DNA from: Lamprocystis purpurea
Lineage (GTDB): Bacteria; Pseudomonadota; Gammaproteobacteria; Chromatiales; Chromatiaceae
NCBI GenBank assembly: GCA_020718945.1
Contig: DYRB01000073.1
Coordinates: 1-10,397, forward strand
Direction: 5' to 3'
DNA: 10,397 bases
The notes beneath the pieces were generated by a model, which made no database searches, was not told the origin of the DNA, and worked only from the letters and a program-made list of their open reading frames with translations. Positions 1-6,755 of the stretch are shown here, one piece after another. The position numbers and the translations under genes were made by a program. The number at the start of each line of letters is the position of its first letter. Positions within the stretch are counted from its first letter, which is position 1.

Positions 1-2104
1 CGTAGGGGTCATAGCCCTCGCGGAAGCGCCACAGGGTCTCCTTGCCGTCCACCACAGGCCAGCGGAGCCCCCGCACCTTGTGGTAGGTATCGAAGGGGGC
101 CAGGTCATGGGCGTGACCGCGACCGAACTCGGCGTATTCCTCGAACAGACCCTTCTGCACGTAATAGCCGAAGTGGGCGCTCTCCTGGTTGCCGTACTCA
201 TTGCCGCGATCATCCACGATCTTGCCGTCGAAGGGGAATTTGTTCACCACCCCGTTCTCGAACAGGATCTGATAGAGGGTCTTGCCGCGATACTCGGGCT
301 TCTTGGCCAACAACTCCTCGGGCCACACCTCCTCGACCTTGAAGCGCTTGGCGAACTCCATCACCTGCCACATGTCGGACTGCGATTCCCCCGGCGCCGC
401 CACCTGTTGCCGCCAGAACTGGCCACGACGCTCGGCATTGCCGTAGGCCCCTTCCTTCTCCGTCCACATGGCGGTGGGCAGGATCAGGTCGGCGGCCTGG
501 GCGGAGACCGTCGGGTAGGGGTCGGAGACGGTGATGAAGTTGTCCGGGTTGCGCCAGCCGGGGTAGCTTTCCCCGTTCATGTTGGGCGACGCCTGCATGT
601 TGTTGTTGCACTGCTGCCAATAGCAATTGAGCTTGCCGTCTTTCAGCATGCGGTGCATGAGCACGGCGTGGTAGCCGATGTTGGGATTGATGGTCCCCTC
701 GGGGAGCTGCCAGATCTTTTCCGCTACGGCCCGGTGCTCGGGCTTCATGACCACCAGGTCCGCCGGCAAGCGGTGGGCAAAGGTCCCCACCTCGCGGGCG
801 GTGCCGCAGGCGGAGGGCTGACCGGTCAGGGAGAAGGGCCCGTTGCCCGGCTCGGAGATCTTGCCCACCAGCAGGTGGACGTTATACATGTTGGAATTCA
901 CCCAGCTCCCGCGGGTGTGCTGGTTGAAGCCCATGGTCCAGAAGGAGACCACCTTCTTGTTGGGATCGGCATAGGCCTTGGCCAGGGCCTCCAGGTTCTC
1001 CTTGGGCACCCCGGACAGCTCGGAGACGTACTCCAGGGTATAGGGCTCCACCAGCTTGGCGAATTCCTCCAGGCTGCTTGGCTCGGAGCCCATGGGGTCG
1101 CCCTTCTTTTTCTTCTTCTCCGGGTCGCTGGGGTCCAGGTAGCCGTTGTTGGTGGCGGAGACCTCCAGGGGATTGTTGGGGCGCAGGCCGTAGCCGATGT
1201 TCAGGTTGGTCTTCTTGAAATTGGTGTGGGCCTCGACGAAGGCCTTGTTCACCTTGCCGTTCTTGATGATGTAGTTGCAGATATAGTTCTGGATGGCCAG
1301 ATCGGTCTGCGGCTTGAAGACGATGGGGTTGTCTGCCAGCTCGAAGCAGCGGTGCTCGTAGGTGGACAGGACATGGACCTCGCAGCCGTCCTTGGTCAGG
1401 CGCGTATCGGTCAGGCGCGACCACAGGATGGGGTGCATCTCCGCCATGTTGGCGCCCCACAGGACGAAGACGTCGGCGTGCTCCAGGTCGTCGTAACAAC
1501 CCATGGGCTCGTCGATGCCGAAGGTGCGCATGAAGCCCACCACCGCCGAGGCCATACAGTGCCGGGCATTGGGATCGAGGTTATTGGAGCGCAGCCCGGC
1601 CTTGATGAACTTGGCGGCGGCGTAGCCCTCCCAGACCGTCCACTGGCCGGAGCCGAACATGGCCACCCGGCTCGGGCCGCCCTCCTTCTTCATCGCCTCC
1701 TTCCACTTGGTGGCCATGATGTCGAAGGCCTCGTCCCAGGAGACCGGCTCGAACTTGCCGTTCTTGTCGTATTGGCCATTGGTCTTGCGCAGCAGGGGCT
1801 GGGTCAGGCGGTCCTTGCCGTACATGATCTTGGGCAGGAAGTAGCCCTTGATGCAGTTCAGCCCCCGGTTGACCGGGGCGTCCGGGTCGCCCTGGCTGGC
1901 GACCACCTTGCCGTCCTTCACCCCGACCAGGACGCTGCACCCGGTCCCGCAGAAGCGGCAGGGGGCCTTGTCCCAGCGGATGCCCTCGTCGCCCGCCGAG
2001 GCCGCGGCCTGGGCCTGGGTCTCTTCCGGCAGGGAGATGCCTACCGCCGCCGCCGCGGCCAGCGCCGCCTGGGCCTTGATGAAGTCACGCCGATTGATGC
2101 TCAC
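1..2104 (-). CDS. napA: Periplasmic nitrate reductase catalytic subunit NapA, C-terminus cut by window edge
   Basis: NapA reduces nitrate to nitrite in the periplasm with a bis-MGD molybdenum cofactor and one [4Fe-4S] cluster. About 701 residues are visible; by comparison with the roughly 828-residue E. coli protein, about 130 C-terminal residues lie beyond position 1. The N-terminus has a twin-arginine signal (INRRDFIK, residues 3-10) and an Ala-rich stretch. Cys49, Cys52, Cys56 and Cys84 form the C-x2-C-x3-C-x27-C cluster motif. The Mo-ligand cysteine is Cys183 in ARHCMASAV. Downstream blocks such as SFWTMGFNQHTRG, GQPSACGTAREVGTFAHR and KEGAYGNAERRGQFWRQQ are typical of NapA. I chose the GTG at 2104 because GGAGG (2114-2118) sits 9 nt upstream; in-frame GTG 2110 and ATG 2113 are too close to it. 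The start overlaps the end of napD by 20 nt. An unusual Lys-rich insertion is encoded near 1093-1116. Identity is certain; only the exact start is open. Confidence 0.97.
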   Translation of the reverse strand, partial: MSINRRDFIKAQAALAAAAAVGISLPEETQAQAAASAGDEGIRWDKAPCRFCGTGCSVLVGVKDGKVVASQGDPDAPVNRGLNCIKGYFLPKIMYGKDRLTQPLLRKTNGQYDKNGKFEPVSWDEAFDIMATKWKEAMKKEGGPSRVAMFGSGQWTVWEGYAAAKFIKAGLRSNNLDPNARHCMASAVVGFMRTFGIDEPMGCYDDLEHADVFVLWGANMAEMHPILWSRLTDTRLTKDGCEVHVLSTYEHRCFELADNPIVFKPQTDLAIQNYICNYIIKNGKVNKAFVEAHTNFKKTNLNIGYGLRPNNPLEVSATNNGYLDPSDPEKKKKKGDPMGSEPSSLEEFAKLVEPYTLEYVSELSGVPKENLEALAKAYADPNKKVVSFWTMGFNQHTRGSWVNSNMYNVHLLVGKISEPGNGPFSLTGQPSACGTAREVGTFAHRLPADLVVMKPEHRAVAEKIWQLPEGTINPNIGYHAVLMHRMLKDGKLNCYWQQCNNNMQASPNMNGESYPGWRNPDNFITVSDPYPTVSAQAADLILPTAMWTEKEGAYGNAERRGQFWRQQVAAPGESQSDMWQVMEFAKRFKVEEVWPEELLAKKPEYRGKTLYQILFENGVVNKFPFDGKIVDDRGNEYGNQESAHFGYYVQKGLFEEYAEFGRGHAHDLAPFDTYHKVRGLRWPVVDGKETLWRFREGYDPY

Positions 2105-2351
2105 GGTCACCATCCTCCAAGGGTTCGTCCCCACCGTAGTGGTAGATCAGGGATGTATTCAGTACGCCGGCCACCTGGCCCAAGGCCGACAGGGTGTCCG
2201 CCGCCATGGCCTCGCGGGTGTCCTCCACGGTCACCACGAGCTTGCGGCCCTCGCTCGCGTGCAACTCCAACCCAGGCAACCCCAGCAGCCTTTGGGCAAC
2301 GGCCTGGGCGTCTTGCTCGCGGGTCTCGACGACACAACCACAGATATTCAT
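2085..2351 (-). CDS. napD: NapD, chaperone for the NapA twin-arginine signal
   Basis: This 88-residue cytoplasmic protein matches NapD in length and pattern: an N-terminal beta strand (MNICGCVVETR), a helix, a second strand (RKLVVTVED), a helix, and the family-typical ending GVLNTSLIYHYGGDE. NapD binds the Tat signal peptide of NapA and holds it back until the molybdenum cofactor and FeS cluster are inserted. The gene directly precedes napA and overlaps it by 20 nt, the usual napDA order. No napF or napE lies between it and the upstream regulator gene, so napD appears to be the first gene of this transcript. The ATG at 2351 has a GGAG about 10 nt upstream, a somewhat wide spacing. An FNR-type box lies about 60 bp upstream of the start. 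The identification is firm. Confidence 0.93.
   Translation of the reverse strand: MNICGCVVETREQDAQAVAQRLLGLPGLELHASEGRKLVVTVEDTREAMAADTLSALGQVAGVLNTSLIYHYGGDEPLEDGDREHQSA
2114..2118 (-). promoter_or_regulatory. Shine-Dalgarno sequence for napA
   Basis: On the minus strand GGAGG lies 9 nt before GTG 2104 and inside the napD coding sequence. In-frame GTG 2110 would have a 3-nt spacing and ATG 2113 none, so this site favours the GTG at 2104 and suggests translational coupling of napD and napA. Confidence 0.6.
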
Positions 2352-2411
2352 AAGGAATGCGCTCCAGCCTCGGGCACCGCGCTATGCTCGTCGGCCTCCC
2401 GGGAGCCAAAC

Positions 2412-2425
2412 TTGATTTGCATCAA
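2412..2425 (-). promoter_or_regulatory. Perfect FNR/DNR-type operator upstream of napD
   Basis: TTGATTTGCATCAA is an exact match to the FNR/ANR/DNR consensus TTGAT-N4-ATCAA. Its centre (2418.5) is 67 bp from the napD start codon. If it acts as a class II site at -41.5, transcription would begin near 2377. The matching -10 element on the minus strand would be GAGCAT (2389 down to 2384), which keeps A2, A5 and T6 of TATAAT. The adjacent Crp/Fnr-family regulator has the E-x-x-S-R recognition helix expected to read TTGAT. The match is seen directly; activation of napDA is inferred. Confidence 0.8.
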
Positions 2426-2450
2426 ACTTGCCGGGGCAAGGCGGAAAAAG

Positions 2451-2464
2451 CTGATGCAGGTCAA
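2451..2464 (-). promoter_or_regulatory. Second, degenerate FNR-like site upstream of napD
   Basis: CTGATGCAGGTCAA (TTGACCTGCATCAG on the minus strand) keeps the TGA-N6-TCA core of the FNR consensus with one mismatch in each half-site. It is centred 39 bp upstream of the perfect box, between it and the end of the regulator gene, and partly overlaps the 8-bp palindrome TCAATTGA (2461-2468). It may be an auxiliary site, but a chance match is possible. Confidence 0.4.
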
Positions 2465-2484
2465 TTGATCTTCGGGATGGGACA

Positions 2485-3189
2485 TCAGCTCGCCCCACAT
2501 CGGCCCCGCAACTGGGCCAACGACTTGACCCGGATGGTGCGATGGCCGACCTCGATGAGACCGTCCCGGGCCAGGACATGAAGCTCCCGGGAGAAGGTCT
2601 CCGGGGTCAGGTTCAGGCTGGAGGCGACCACCACCTTGGCCGCCGGCAGGGACACGTCCGCCGCGTCCGTGGCACCCTGGTCGCAAGTCGCCTGGTTGAG
2701 CAGGAAGCGGGCGACCCGCTGCCCGGCATTGAGCAGGCAACAGGACTCCAGGTCCCGGGTCAGGGCCCGCACCGTGCGCGCCATGTTGCCGAGCAGGGCC
2801 AGGGCCACCGCCGGCCACAGGGCCGCGGCCTCCCGCAGGCGCTCCGGGGAGACGCTGAGCACGCTGCAATCGCACAGGGCCTCGGCATAGACCGGGGAGG
2901 GCTCGTCCAGGAAGGGGGCGGACTCGCCGAATATTCCGCCCGGGAGCACGATGTCGATGACCCGCTCCGCCCCCTCGGCGGACAGGATGGCGAGCTTGAC
3001 GCGACCGTCGATGAGGACGAAGAGCCCGTCCAGGGCCGCCCCGGCCTCGCAGACCATGCGCCCGCGGGCCGCGGTGCGCCGGTTGCAGCCCCCGGCCAGG
3101 TGGCGCAGGGCGTCCTCGCCCAGGTCGCGGAACAGGGGCGTCTCCCGCAGTATGGGCAGGCAGGTCTTCTCGCGGTCGGCGGAGTTCAT
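2485..3189 (-). CDS. Crp/Fnr-family transcriptional regulator, DNR/NnrR-like (no FeS cysteines)
   Basis: This 234-residue protein has the two-domain Crp/Fnr plan. A cyclic-nucleotide-binding-type beta barrel covers about residues 20-115 (GLFVLIDGRVKLAILSAEG; GGIFGES). A dimerisation helix follows at about 117-150, then a C-terminal winged helix (about 155-230). The recognition helix LTPETFSREL has Glu197, Ser200 and Arg201, the E-x-x-S-R pattern by which FNR-type proteins read TTGAT. The nine cysteines (10, 35, 47, 106, 108, 150, 151, 169, 231) do not form the N-terminal C-x2-C-x5-C group of oxygen-sensing FNR, so a [4Fe-4S] sensor is unlikely. A heme/NO-sensing DNR- or NnrR-like role fits the setting but is inference. 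It lies between napDA, whose promoter carries a matching box, and divergent narXL. The start ATG 3189 has no strong Shine-Dalgarno; no better in-frame start was found. Confidence in the family is high, in the signal low. Confidence 0.88.
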   Translation of the reverse strand: MNSADREKTCLPILRETPLFRDLGEDALRHLAGGCNRRTAARGRMVCEAGAALDGLFVLIDGRVKLAILSAEGAERVIDIVLPGGIFGESAPFLDEPSPVYAEALCDCSVLSVSPERLREAAALWPAVALALLGNMARTVRALTRDLESCCLLNAGQRVARFLLNQATCDQGATDAADVSLPAAKVVVASSLNLTPETFSRELHVLARDGLIEVGHRTIRVKSLAQLRGRCGAS

Positions 3190-3489
3190 GGAAGGGGATC
3201 TCGGGGCATGGGCGGCGGGATCTTAGCACCGAGCCGCCTTGCCCTGAAACCCGCCAGTGCCCCCATGCTACGGAGCGGCCAAACCCGTACAAGGGACCGC
3301 TATCCCCCTCGGAGGCCTCTGAGAGGTACGCAACTACCCCTAAGGGAGTAGCGCGGGTAGGGTCATAACCACCTGTATCGGAACGCTATTGCCTGATTGA
3401 TCGGACCCGGCCGGTGGCCCGGCTGGCATTGTCCGGTCAATGGTGGTATCCCCTTTCCCCTTGGCGCCAAAGCCACTAAAAGTCCCGGG
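3190..3489. other. Divergent intergenic region between the Crp/Fnr gene and narX
   Basis: About 300 bp without a convincing gene. It holds the NarL heptamer cluster (3322-3359). It also contains CATTG-TCCGGT-CAATG (3427-3442), an inverted repeat with 5-bp arms, and the 10-bp palindrome TTGGCGCCAA (3461-3470) just upstream of narX; I cannot assign either to a known regulator. An in-frame extension of narX back to a TTG at 3397 is possible but encodes residues that do not resemble NarX. I saw no clear -35/-10 pair for either gene. Confidence 0.6.
3322..3359. promoter_or_regulatory. NarL/NarP heptamer cluster with a 7-2-7 inverted pair
   Basis: TACCCCT-AA-GGGAGTA (3335-3350) is a 7-2-7 inverted arrangement of NarL heptamers. 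The first arm matches TACYYMT exactly and the second matches its complement AKRRGTA at six of seven positions. It is flanked by AGAGGTA (3322-3328), an exact AKRRGTA, and GCGGGTA (3353-3359), which matches at five of seven. The cluster sits about 140 bp from both divergent starts, narX and the Crp/Fnr gene. Since narL itself is encoded here with a conserved recognition helix, autoregulation and control of the Crp/Fnr gene are plausible. Binding is inferred. Confidence 0.7.
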
Positions 3490-5466
3490 GTGACCACCTT
3501 GATCCGAAAACTCGCCCACAAGCCCATCCTGGTACGCCTGGGTATCCTGATGGCCGCCATAGTCGCCCTGGCGGTGGTCAGCATGCTGACCTCGGTCATC
3601 ATCGCCAAGACCATGGAGGGCATGGCCACGGCCATCAACCAGGCGGGTTCCCTGCGCATGCAGTCCTACCGCATCGGAGTCGCCCTGGCGGACGACAGCC
3701 GGGGCCCGGCGGAGCGGGCCGCCCGCGCCGAGGCCCTGGCCGACGAGTTCGAGGACCGGCTGCGCAGCCCACGCCTGCGCAATGGCATCCCCGACCAGTC
3801 CGGCAACCCCGTCACCATGGCCCACGCCCGGGTGGCCCGCCAATGGCGCGAGCACATGCGCACCCCGCTACGCGAGCACATCGCCCTGCTGGCCGCCGGG
3901 GAGCAGGCCGGATCCCCTGCCCTGCCCCGGGCCCGCTACCTGGCCGCGGTGGACGGATTCGTCGCCGACATCGATGCCCTGGTGCGGGAATTGGAGGAGG
4001 TGGCAGAGGGGCGCATCGCCTCCCTGCGGCTGATCCAGTGGGTAGCCCTGGCCCTGACCGTGTTCGCCGTGGTGGTGGCCATGACCCTGGTGATCCGGCG
4101 GGTCATAGCGCCCCTGCAGGAACTGCTGGGATGTGCCGACCAGGCGCGCCTTGGGGACTTCAGCGGGCGCACCCGCTACACCGGCAACGACGAGCTGGGC
4201 CGCCTGGGTGCCGCCCTCAACCTCATGGCCGAGGGCCTGTCGGAGATCTACGGGGCCCTGGAGCAGCGCGTCCAGGAGAAGACCCAGGACCTGGCCCGCA
4301 GCAATCACTCCCTGGACCTGCTCTACCGCACCAGCAAGGCCCTCACCGAGGCCCCGGTCACCGACCAGGTCCTGGGGCAGGTCCTGGCCGACATACAGAG
4401 GGCGCTCGGCACAGGCCCCGCCACCCTGTGCCTGACCGACCTGGACCCGCCCAATCCAGATGCCCCTGGTCAGGCCCGCCTGCTGGTCAGCACCAGGCCC
4501 TCCGAGGAGCACGGTGGCCCCTGCCAGGCCGAGGGCTGCACCGCCTGTCGCGACCCCCAGAGCGTGCAGCGCCTGACCGTCGCCACCGGCACCCCGGCGG
4601 AGCGCTGCCTGTTGTCCCTGCCGGTGCGCGACCGCGACCGGGCCTTCGGCGTCCTGCTCATCGACCTGGCCCCCCACTGCACCACCGTGCCCTGGCAGGA
4701 GCGGTTGCTGGAGACCCTGGCCGGGCACATAGGCACCGCGGTCAACCTACAGCAGCGCACCCGGGAGGGCCGCCGCCTGGTCCTGCACGAGGAGCGCACC
4801 ATCATGGCCCGGGAGCTGCACGACTCCCTGGCCCAGTCCCTGTCCTACCTCAAGATCCAGGTCGCACGCCTGGCCGCCGCCCTCAAGGACCCGGACGACC
4901 GGGACGGGTCCCTGGCCGTACTCGAAGAACTGCGCGAGGGCATCAGCAGCGCCTACCGCCAACTGCGCGAACTGCTCACCACCTTCCGCCTCAAGGTGGA
5001 CGAGCGGGGCCTGAGCCGCGCCCTGGAGGACACGGTGCAGGAGTATCGCGACCGCGGCGCCCTGGACATCCGCCTGAGCAACAGCCTCCCCGCCTCGGCC
5101 CTGTCACCCAACGAGGAGATCCACGTCTTGCAGATAGTCCGCGAGGCCCTGTCCAACGTCGCCCGCCACGCCCAGGCCCGCCAGGCCCGGGTGACCCTGG
5201 GGCTGGCCCAGGGCCAGGTCCGGCTCCAGGTCGAAGACGACGGCCAGGGCATCGCCGGGCGCATCCCCGGCACCCACCACTACGGTCTGACCATCATGCG
5301 CGAGCGGGCCCTGAGCCTGGGCGGCGGCCTGACCGTCGTCTCCGGCCAGGGCGGCGGCACCCGCATCCTGGTCAGCTTCCCGCCACGCCCGGGGACGGTC
5401 CCGGACAGCCCCCCCGCCCAGGCCGCGGTCATCCCCATCGCCAGGCCCCAGGAGACCCTGCATTGA
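3490..5466 (+). CDS. narX: Nitrate/nitrite sensor histidine kinase NarX
   Basis: This inner-membrane sensor kinase responds to periplasmic nitrate/nitrite and phosphorylates NarL. Counted from GTG 3490 it has 658 residues. TM1 (about 17-39) is followed by the nitrate-binding P-box AINQAGSLRMQSYR (48-61), nearly identical to that of E. coli NarX. A periplasmic helical domain, TM2 (about 181-203), a HAMP linker with an ALEQRVQEKT signalling helix, and a central GAF-like module follow. The central module has the NarX cysteine cluster C-x4-C-x2-C (Cys345, Cys350, Cys353). The HisKA_3 H-box ARELHDSLAQS carries the phospho-acceptor His444. Then come the N-box REALSNVARH, DDGQGI and HYGLTIMRERA. The GTG start is preferred because it puts the P-box at the same distance from the N-terminus as in E. 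coli NarX, but its Shine-Dalgarno is poor; TTG 3499 is an alternative, and a longer TTG 3397 form adds unlike sequence. A Pro-rich tail of about 25 residues extends past the kinase domain. Confidence 0.95.
   Translation: MTTLIRKLAHKPILVRLGILMAAIVALAVVSMLTSVIIAKTMEGMATAINQAGSLRMQSYRIGVALADDSRGPAERAARAEALADEFEDRLRSPRLRNGIPDQSGNPVTMAHARVARQWREHMRTPLREHIALLAAGEQAGSPALPRARYLAAVDGFVADIDALVRELEEVAEGRIASLRLIQWVALALTVFAVVVAMTLVIRRVIAPLQELLGCADQARLGDFSGRTRYTGNDELGRLGAALNLMAEGLSEIYGALEQRVQEKTQDLARSNHSLDLLYRTSKALTEAPVTDQVLGQVLADIQRALGTGPATLCLTDLDPPNPDAPGQARLLVSTRPSEEHGGPCQAEGCTACRDPQSVQRLTVATGTPAERCLLSLPVRDRDRAFGVLLIDLAPHCTTVPWQERLLETLAGHIGTAVNLQQRTREGRRLVLHEERTIMARELHDSLAQSLSYLKIQVARLAAALKDPDDRDGSLAVLEELREGISSAYRQLRELLTTFRLKVDERGLSRALEDTVQEYRDRGALDIRLSNSLPASALSPNEEIHVLQIVREALSNVARHAQARQARVTLGLAQGQVRLQVEDDGQGIAGRIPGTHHYGLTIMRERALSLGGGLTVVSGQGGGTRILVSFPPRPGTVPDSPPAQAAVIPIARPQETLH
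5450..5454 (+). promoter_or_regulatory. Shine-Dalgarno sequence for narL
   Basis: AGGAG lies 8 nt before the TTG at 5463, inside the end of narX. It supports the otherwise unusual TTG start and coupling through the TTGA stop/start overlap. Confidence 0.7.
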
Positions 5467-6116
5467 ACCCAGAGTCCAAAACCTCGGTGGTCGTCATCGA
5501 CGACCATCCCCTATTCCGCAAGGGCGTGGCCGACCTGATCCGCATGGAGCCCAGGCTGCACCTGGTCGGCGAGGCGGCCGACGGGGAGAGCGGCCTGCGG
5601 GTGGCCCGGGACACGGACCCGGACCTGATCCTCCTCGACCTCAACATGAAGGGCTGGAGCGGCCTCCAGACCCTGGAGCGGCTGCGCGCCGCGGATCTCG
5701 ACGCCCGCATCATCATGCTCACCGTCTCCGACAACGAGGAGGACGTGGTCGCGGCGCTCCGCGCCGGGGCGGACGGCTACCTGCTGAAAGACATGGAGCC
5801 CGAGGACATCCTGGAGTGCCTGAGCCGCGCCACCCAGGGCCGGGTGGTCATCAGCCAACGCCTGACCGAACTGCTCGCCCATGCGCTGCGCGAGGACCCC
5901 CGCCCCAAGCGCCCCGAACAGGCCGGGCTCACCCCCCGGGAGGAGGAGATCCTCGCCCTCATCGCCCGAGGCTACAGCAACAAGCTCATAGCCCGGGACC
6001 TGGATCTCGCCGTCGGCACGGTCAAGGTCCACGTCAAGCATGTGTTGAAAAAGCTGGGCCTGCGGACCCGGGTCGAGGCGGCGGTTTGGGCCATCAACAG
6101 CCAGGTGCGGGGGTGA
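5463..6116 (+). CDS. narL: Nitrate/nitrite response regulator NarL
   Basis: This 217-residue protein has a receiver domain and a LuxR-type helix-turn-helix. The acidic pocket is VVVIDDHP (Asp13/Asp14), the phospho-acceptor is Asp59 (LILLDLNM), and Lys109 lies in GADGYLLKDMEPED. These positions coincide with those of E. coli NarL. The DNA-binding domain (about 145-205) contains LTPREEEILALIARGYSNKLIA and the recognition segment VGTVKVHVKHVLKKL. That segment is essentially the same as in E. coli NarL, so the TACYYMT heptamer should be recognised. A small departure is LNMKG where many receivers, including NarL, have LNMPG. The start is TTG 5463, overlapping the narX stop by 4 nt with a good Shine-Dalgarno; GTG 5487 would cut into the first beta strand. 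It forms an operon with narX and probably acts on the heptamer cluster at 3322-3359. Confidence 0.95.
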   Translation: MNPESKTSVVVIDDHPLFRKGVADLIRMEPRLHLVGEAADGESGLRVARDTDPDLILLDLNMKGWSGLQTLERLRAADLDARIIMLTVSDNEEDVVAALRAGADGYLLKDMEPEDILECLSRATQGRVVISQRLTELLAHALREDPRPKRPEQAGLTPREEEILALIARGYSNKLIARDLDLAVGTVKVHVKHVLKKLGLRTRVEAAVWAINSQVRG

Positions 6117-6252
6117 GGGCGTAACCGCAAGCCCCATCAGGGTTGGTCCCAGAGCAGGCGGATCGGAACTGCGGTCAGGCCCTCGCCAAAGGAGACCGCC
6201 GCCTCGCCATCATACAAGACCACCCCAGCCACAAAGCCGGGGCCCGTGACCT

Positions 6253-6343
6253 CGTGGGAGCGCCGCCTCGGCGCGAACGGGCGAAGCGCAGCGAGCCAGG
6301 CAGTTGGCCCATAGCCCCGTCGCGGCGAGGCGTCGCTCCCACG
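6253..6343. repeat. REP/BIME-like inverted repeat
   Basis: Two 24-nt arms (6253-6276 and 6320-6343) are inverted copies with only two mismatches. The outer 10 bp, CGTGGGAGCG and CGCTCCCACG, pair perfectly, followed by a shared CGCCTCG core. The 43-nt spacer contains no recognisable motif. The same head sequence recurs at 10359 near the window end, so this is an interspersed family rather than a lone hairpin. The GTGGGAGCG...CCTCGG pattern resembles REP elements mobilised by RAYT-type transposases in gammaproteobacteria. It could act as a transcription terminator or mRNA stabiliser after narL. Confidence 0.8.
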
Positions 6344-6666
6344 GCAATACCTGCCACTTCAATGACTTGTCCATCCCCAACAGCTAATGCAGACAGAGCC
6401 TAACTGAAAGGGCCCGGCCAGATCAGCCACGTTGAGCGGACGCGCCGTCTGCCCGGCCGCGAGTGCCAACCCCGATTCGGCAGGTCCGCAACAAACCCCA
6501 CCGGGTCCGTTTGAGCCGAGGCACGTCGCACGTCGTCGTCGAAGCTGATGTAGCAAATCGAGGGTGAGGAGCGGGATTACTCTGAGAAAACATGCCGGTA
6601 TGACGTGAGCGACAACGGGCCCCCAGAACCATCAGCACATGCTTAAATAACAATAAATTGCTGCGT

Positions 6667-6695
6667 TTGCCCCGGTCTCGCCAAGTCTGAATAAT
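6667..6695 (+). promoter_or_regulatory. Candidate sigma-70 promoter of the octaheme/tetraheme operon
   Basis: TTGCCC (6667-6672; 4/6 to TTGACA) is followed after exactly 17 nt by AATAAT (6690-6695; 5/6 to TATAAT). An AT-rich stretch just upstream could act as an UP element. Transcription would begin near 6702 and give a leader of roughly 54 nt. No FNR or NarL site is obvious nearby, so regulation is unknown. Confidence 0.45.
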
Positions 6696-6755
6696 TGGGT
6701 CCCGCCGGCATAGTCCGGCCCAGGTAAGCCTGAATCTGAGACCGGAGGGGCGACG

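Larger units (their letters stand above)
6117..6755. other. Long intergenic region between narL and the octaheme cytochrome gene
   Basis: About 640 bp with no gene I can support; short open frames here show no recognisable domain. It contains a REP-type inverted repeat (6253-6343), an AT-rich island (about 6640-6660) that stands out from the GC-rich surroundings, and a candidate promoter (6667-6695). A small bulged hairpin, GCCGG-CATAGT-CCGGC (6704-6719), lies in the presumed 5' leader. No convincing FNR box or paired NarL heptamers were seen. No classical terminator follows narL; the REP element may serve that role. Confidence 0.6.

Noticed and set aside
80..2353. Long plus-strand open frame of 757 codons
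   Set aside because: It lies opposite napA and napD, whose proteins match their families throughout; the plus-strand product is low-complexity and Leu/Val/Gly-rich, without motifs.
3427..3442. CATTG-TCCGGT-CAATG as an FNR-type box before narX
   Set aside because: Its half-site sequence and spacing do not fit TTGAT-N4-ATCAA, so no regulator is assigned.
3843..5462. Long open frame running into narL in the narL reading frame
   Set aside because: This part overlaps narX out of frame and is Pro/Gly/Arg-rich; the real gene begins at TTG 5463 where NarL homology and the Shine-Dalgarno start.
6521..6541. Short tandem GCACGTC/GTC repeat
   Set aside because: Only two units plus a short GTC run; no sign of CRISPR or another organised array.
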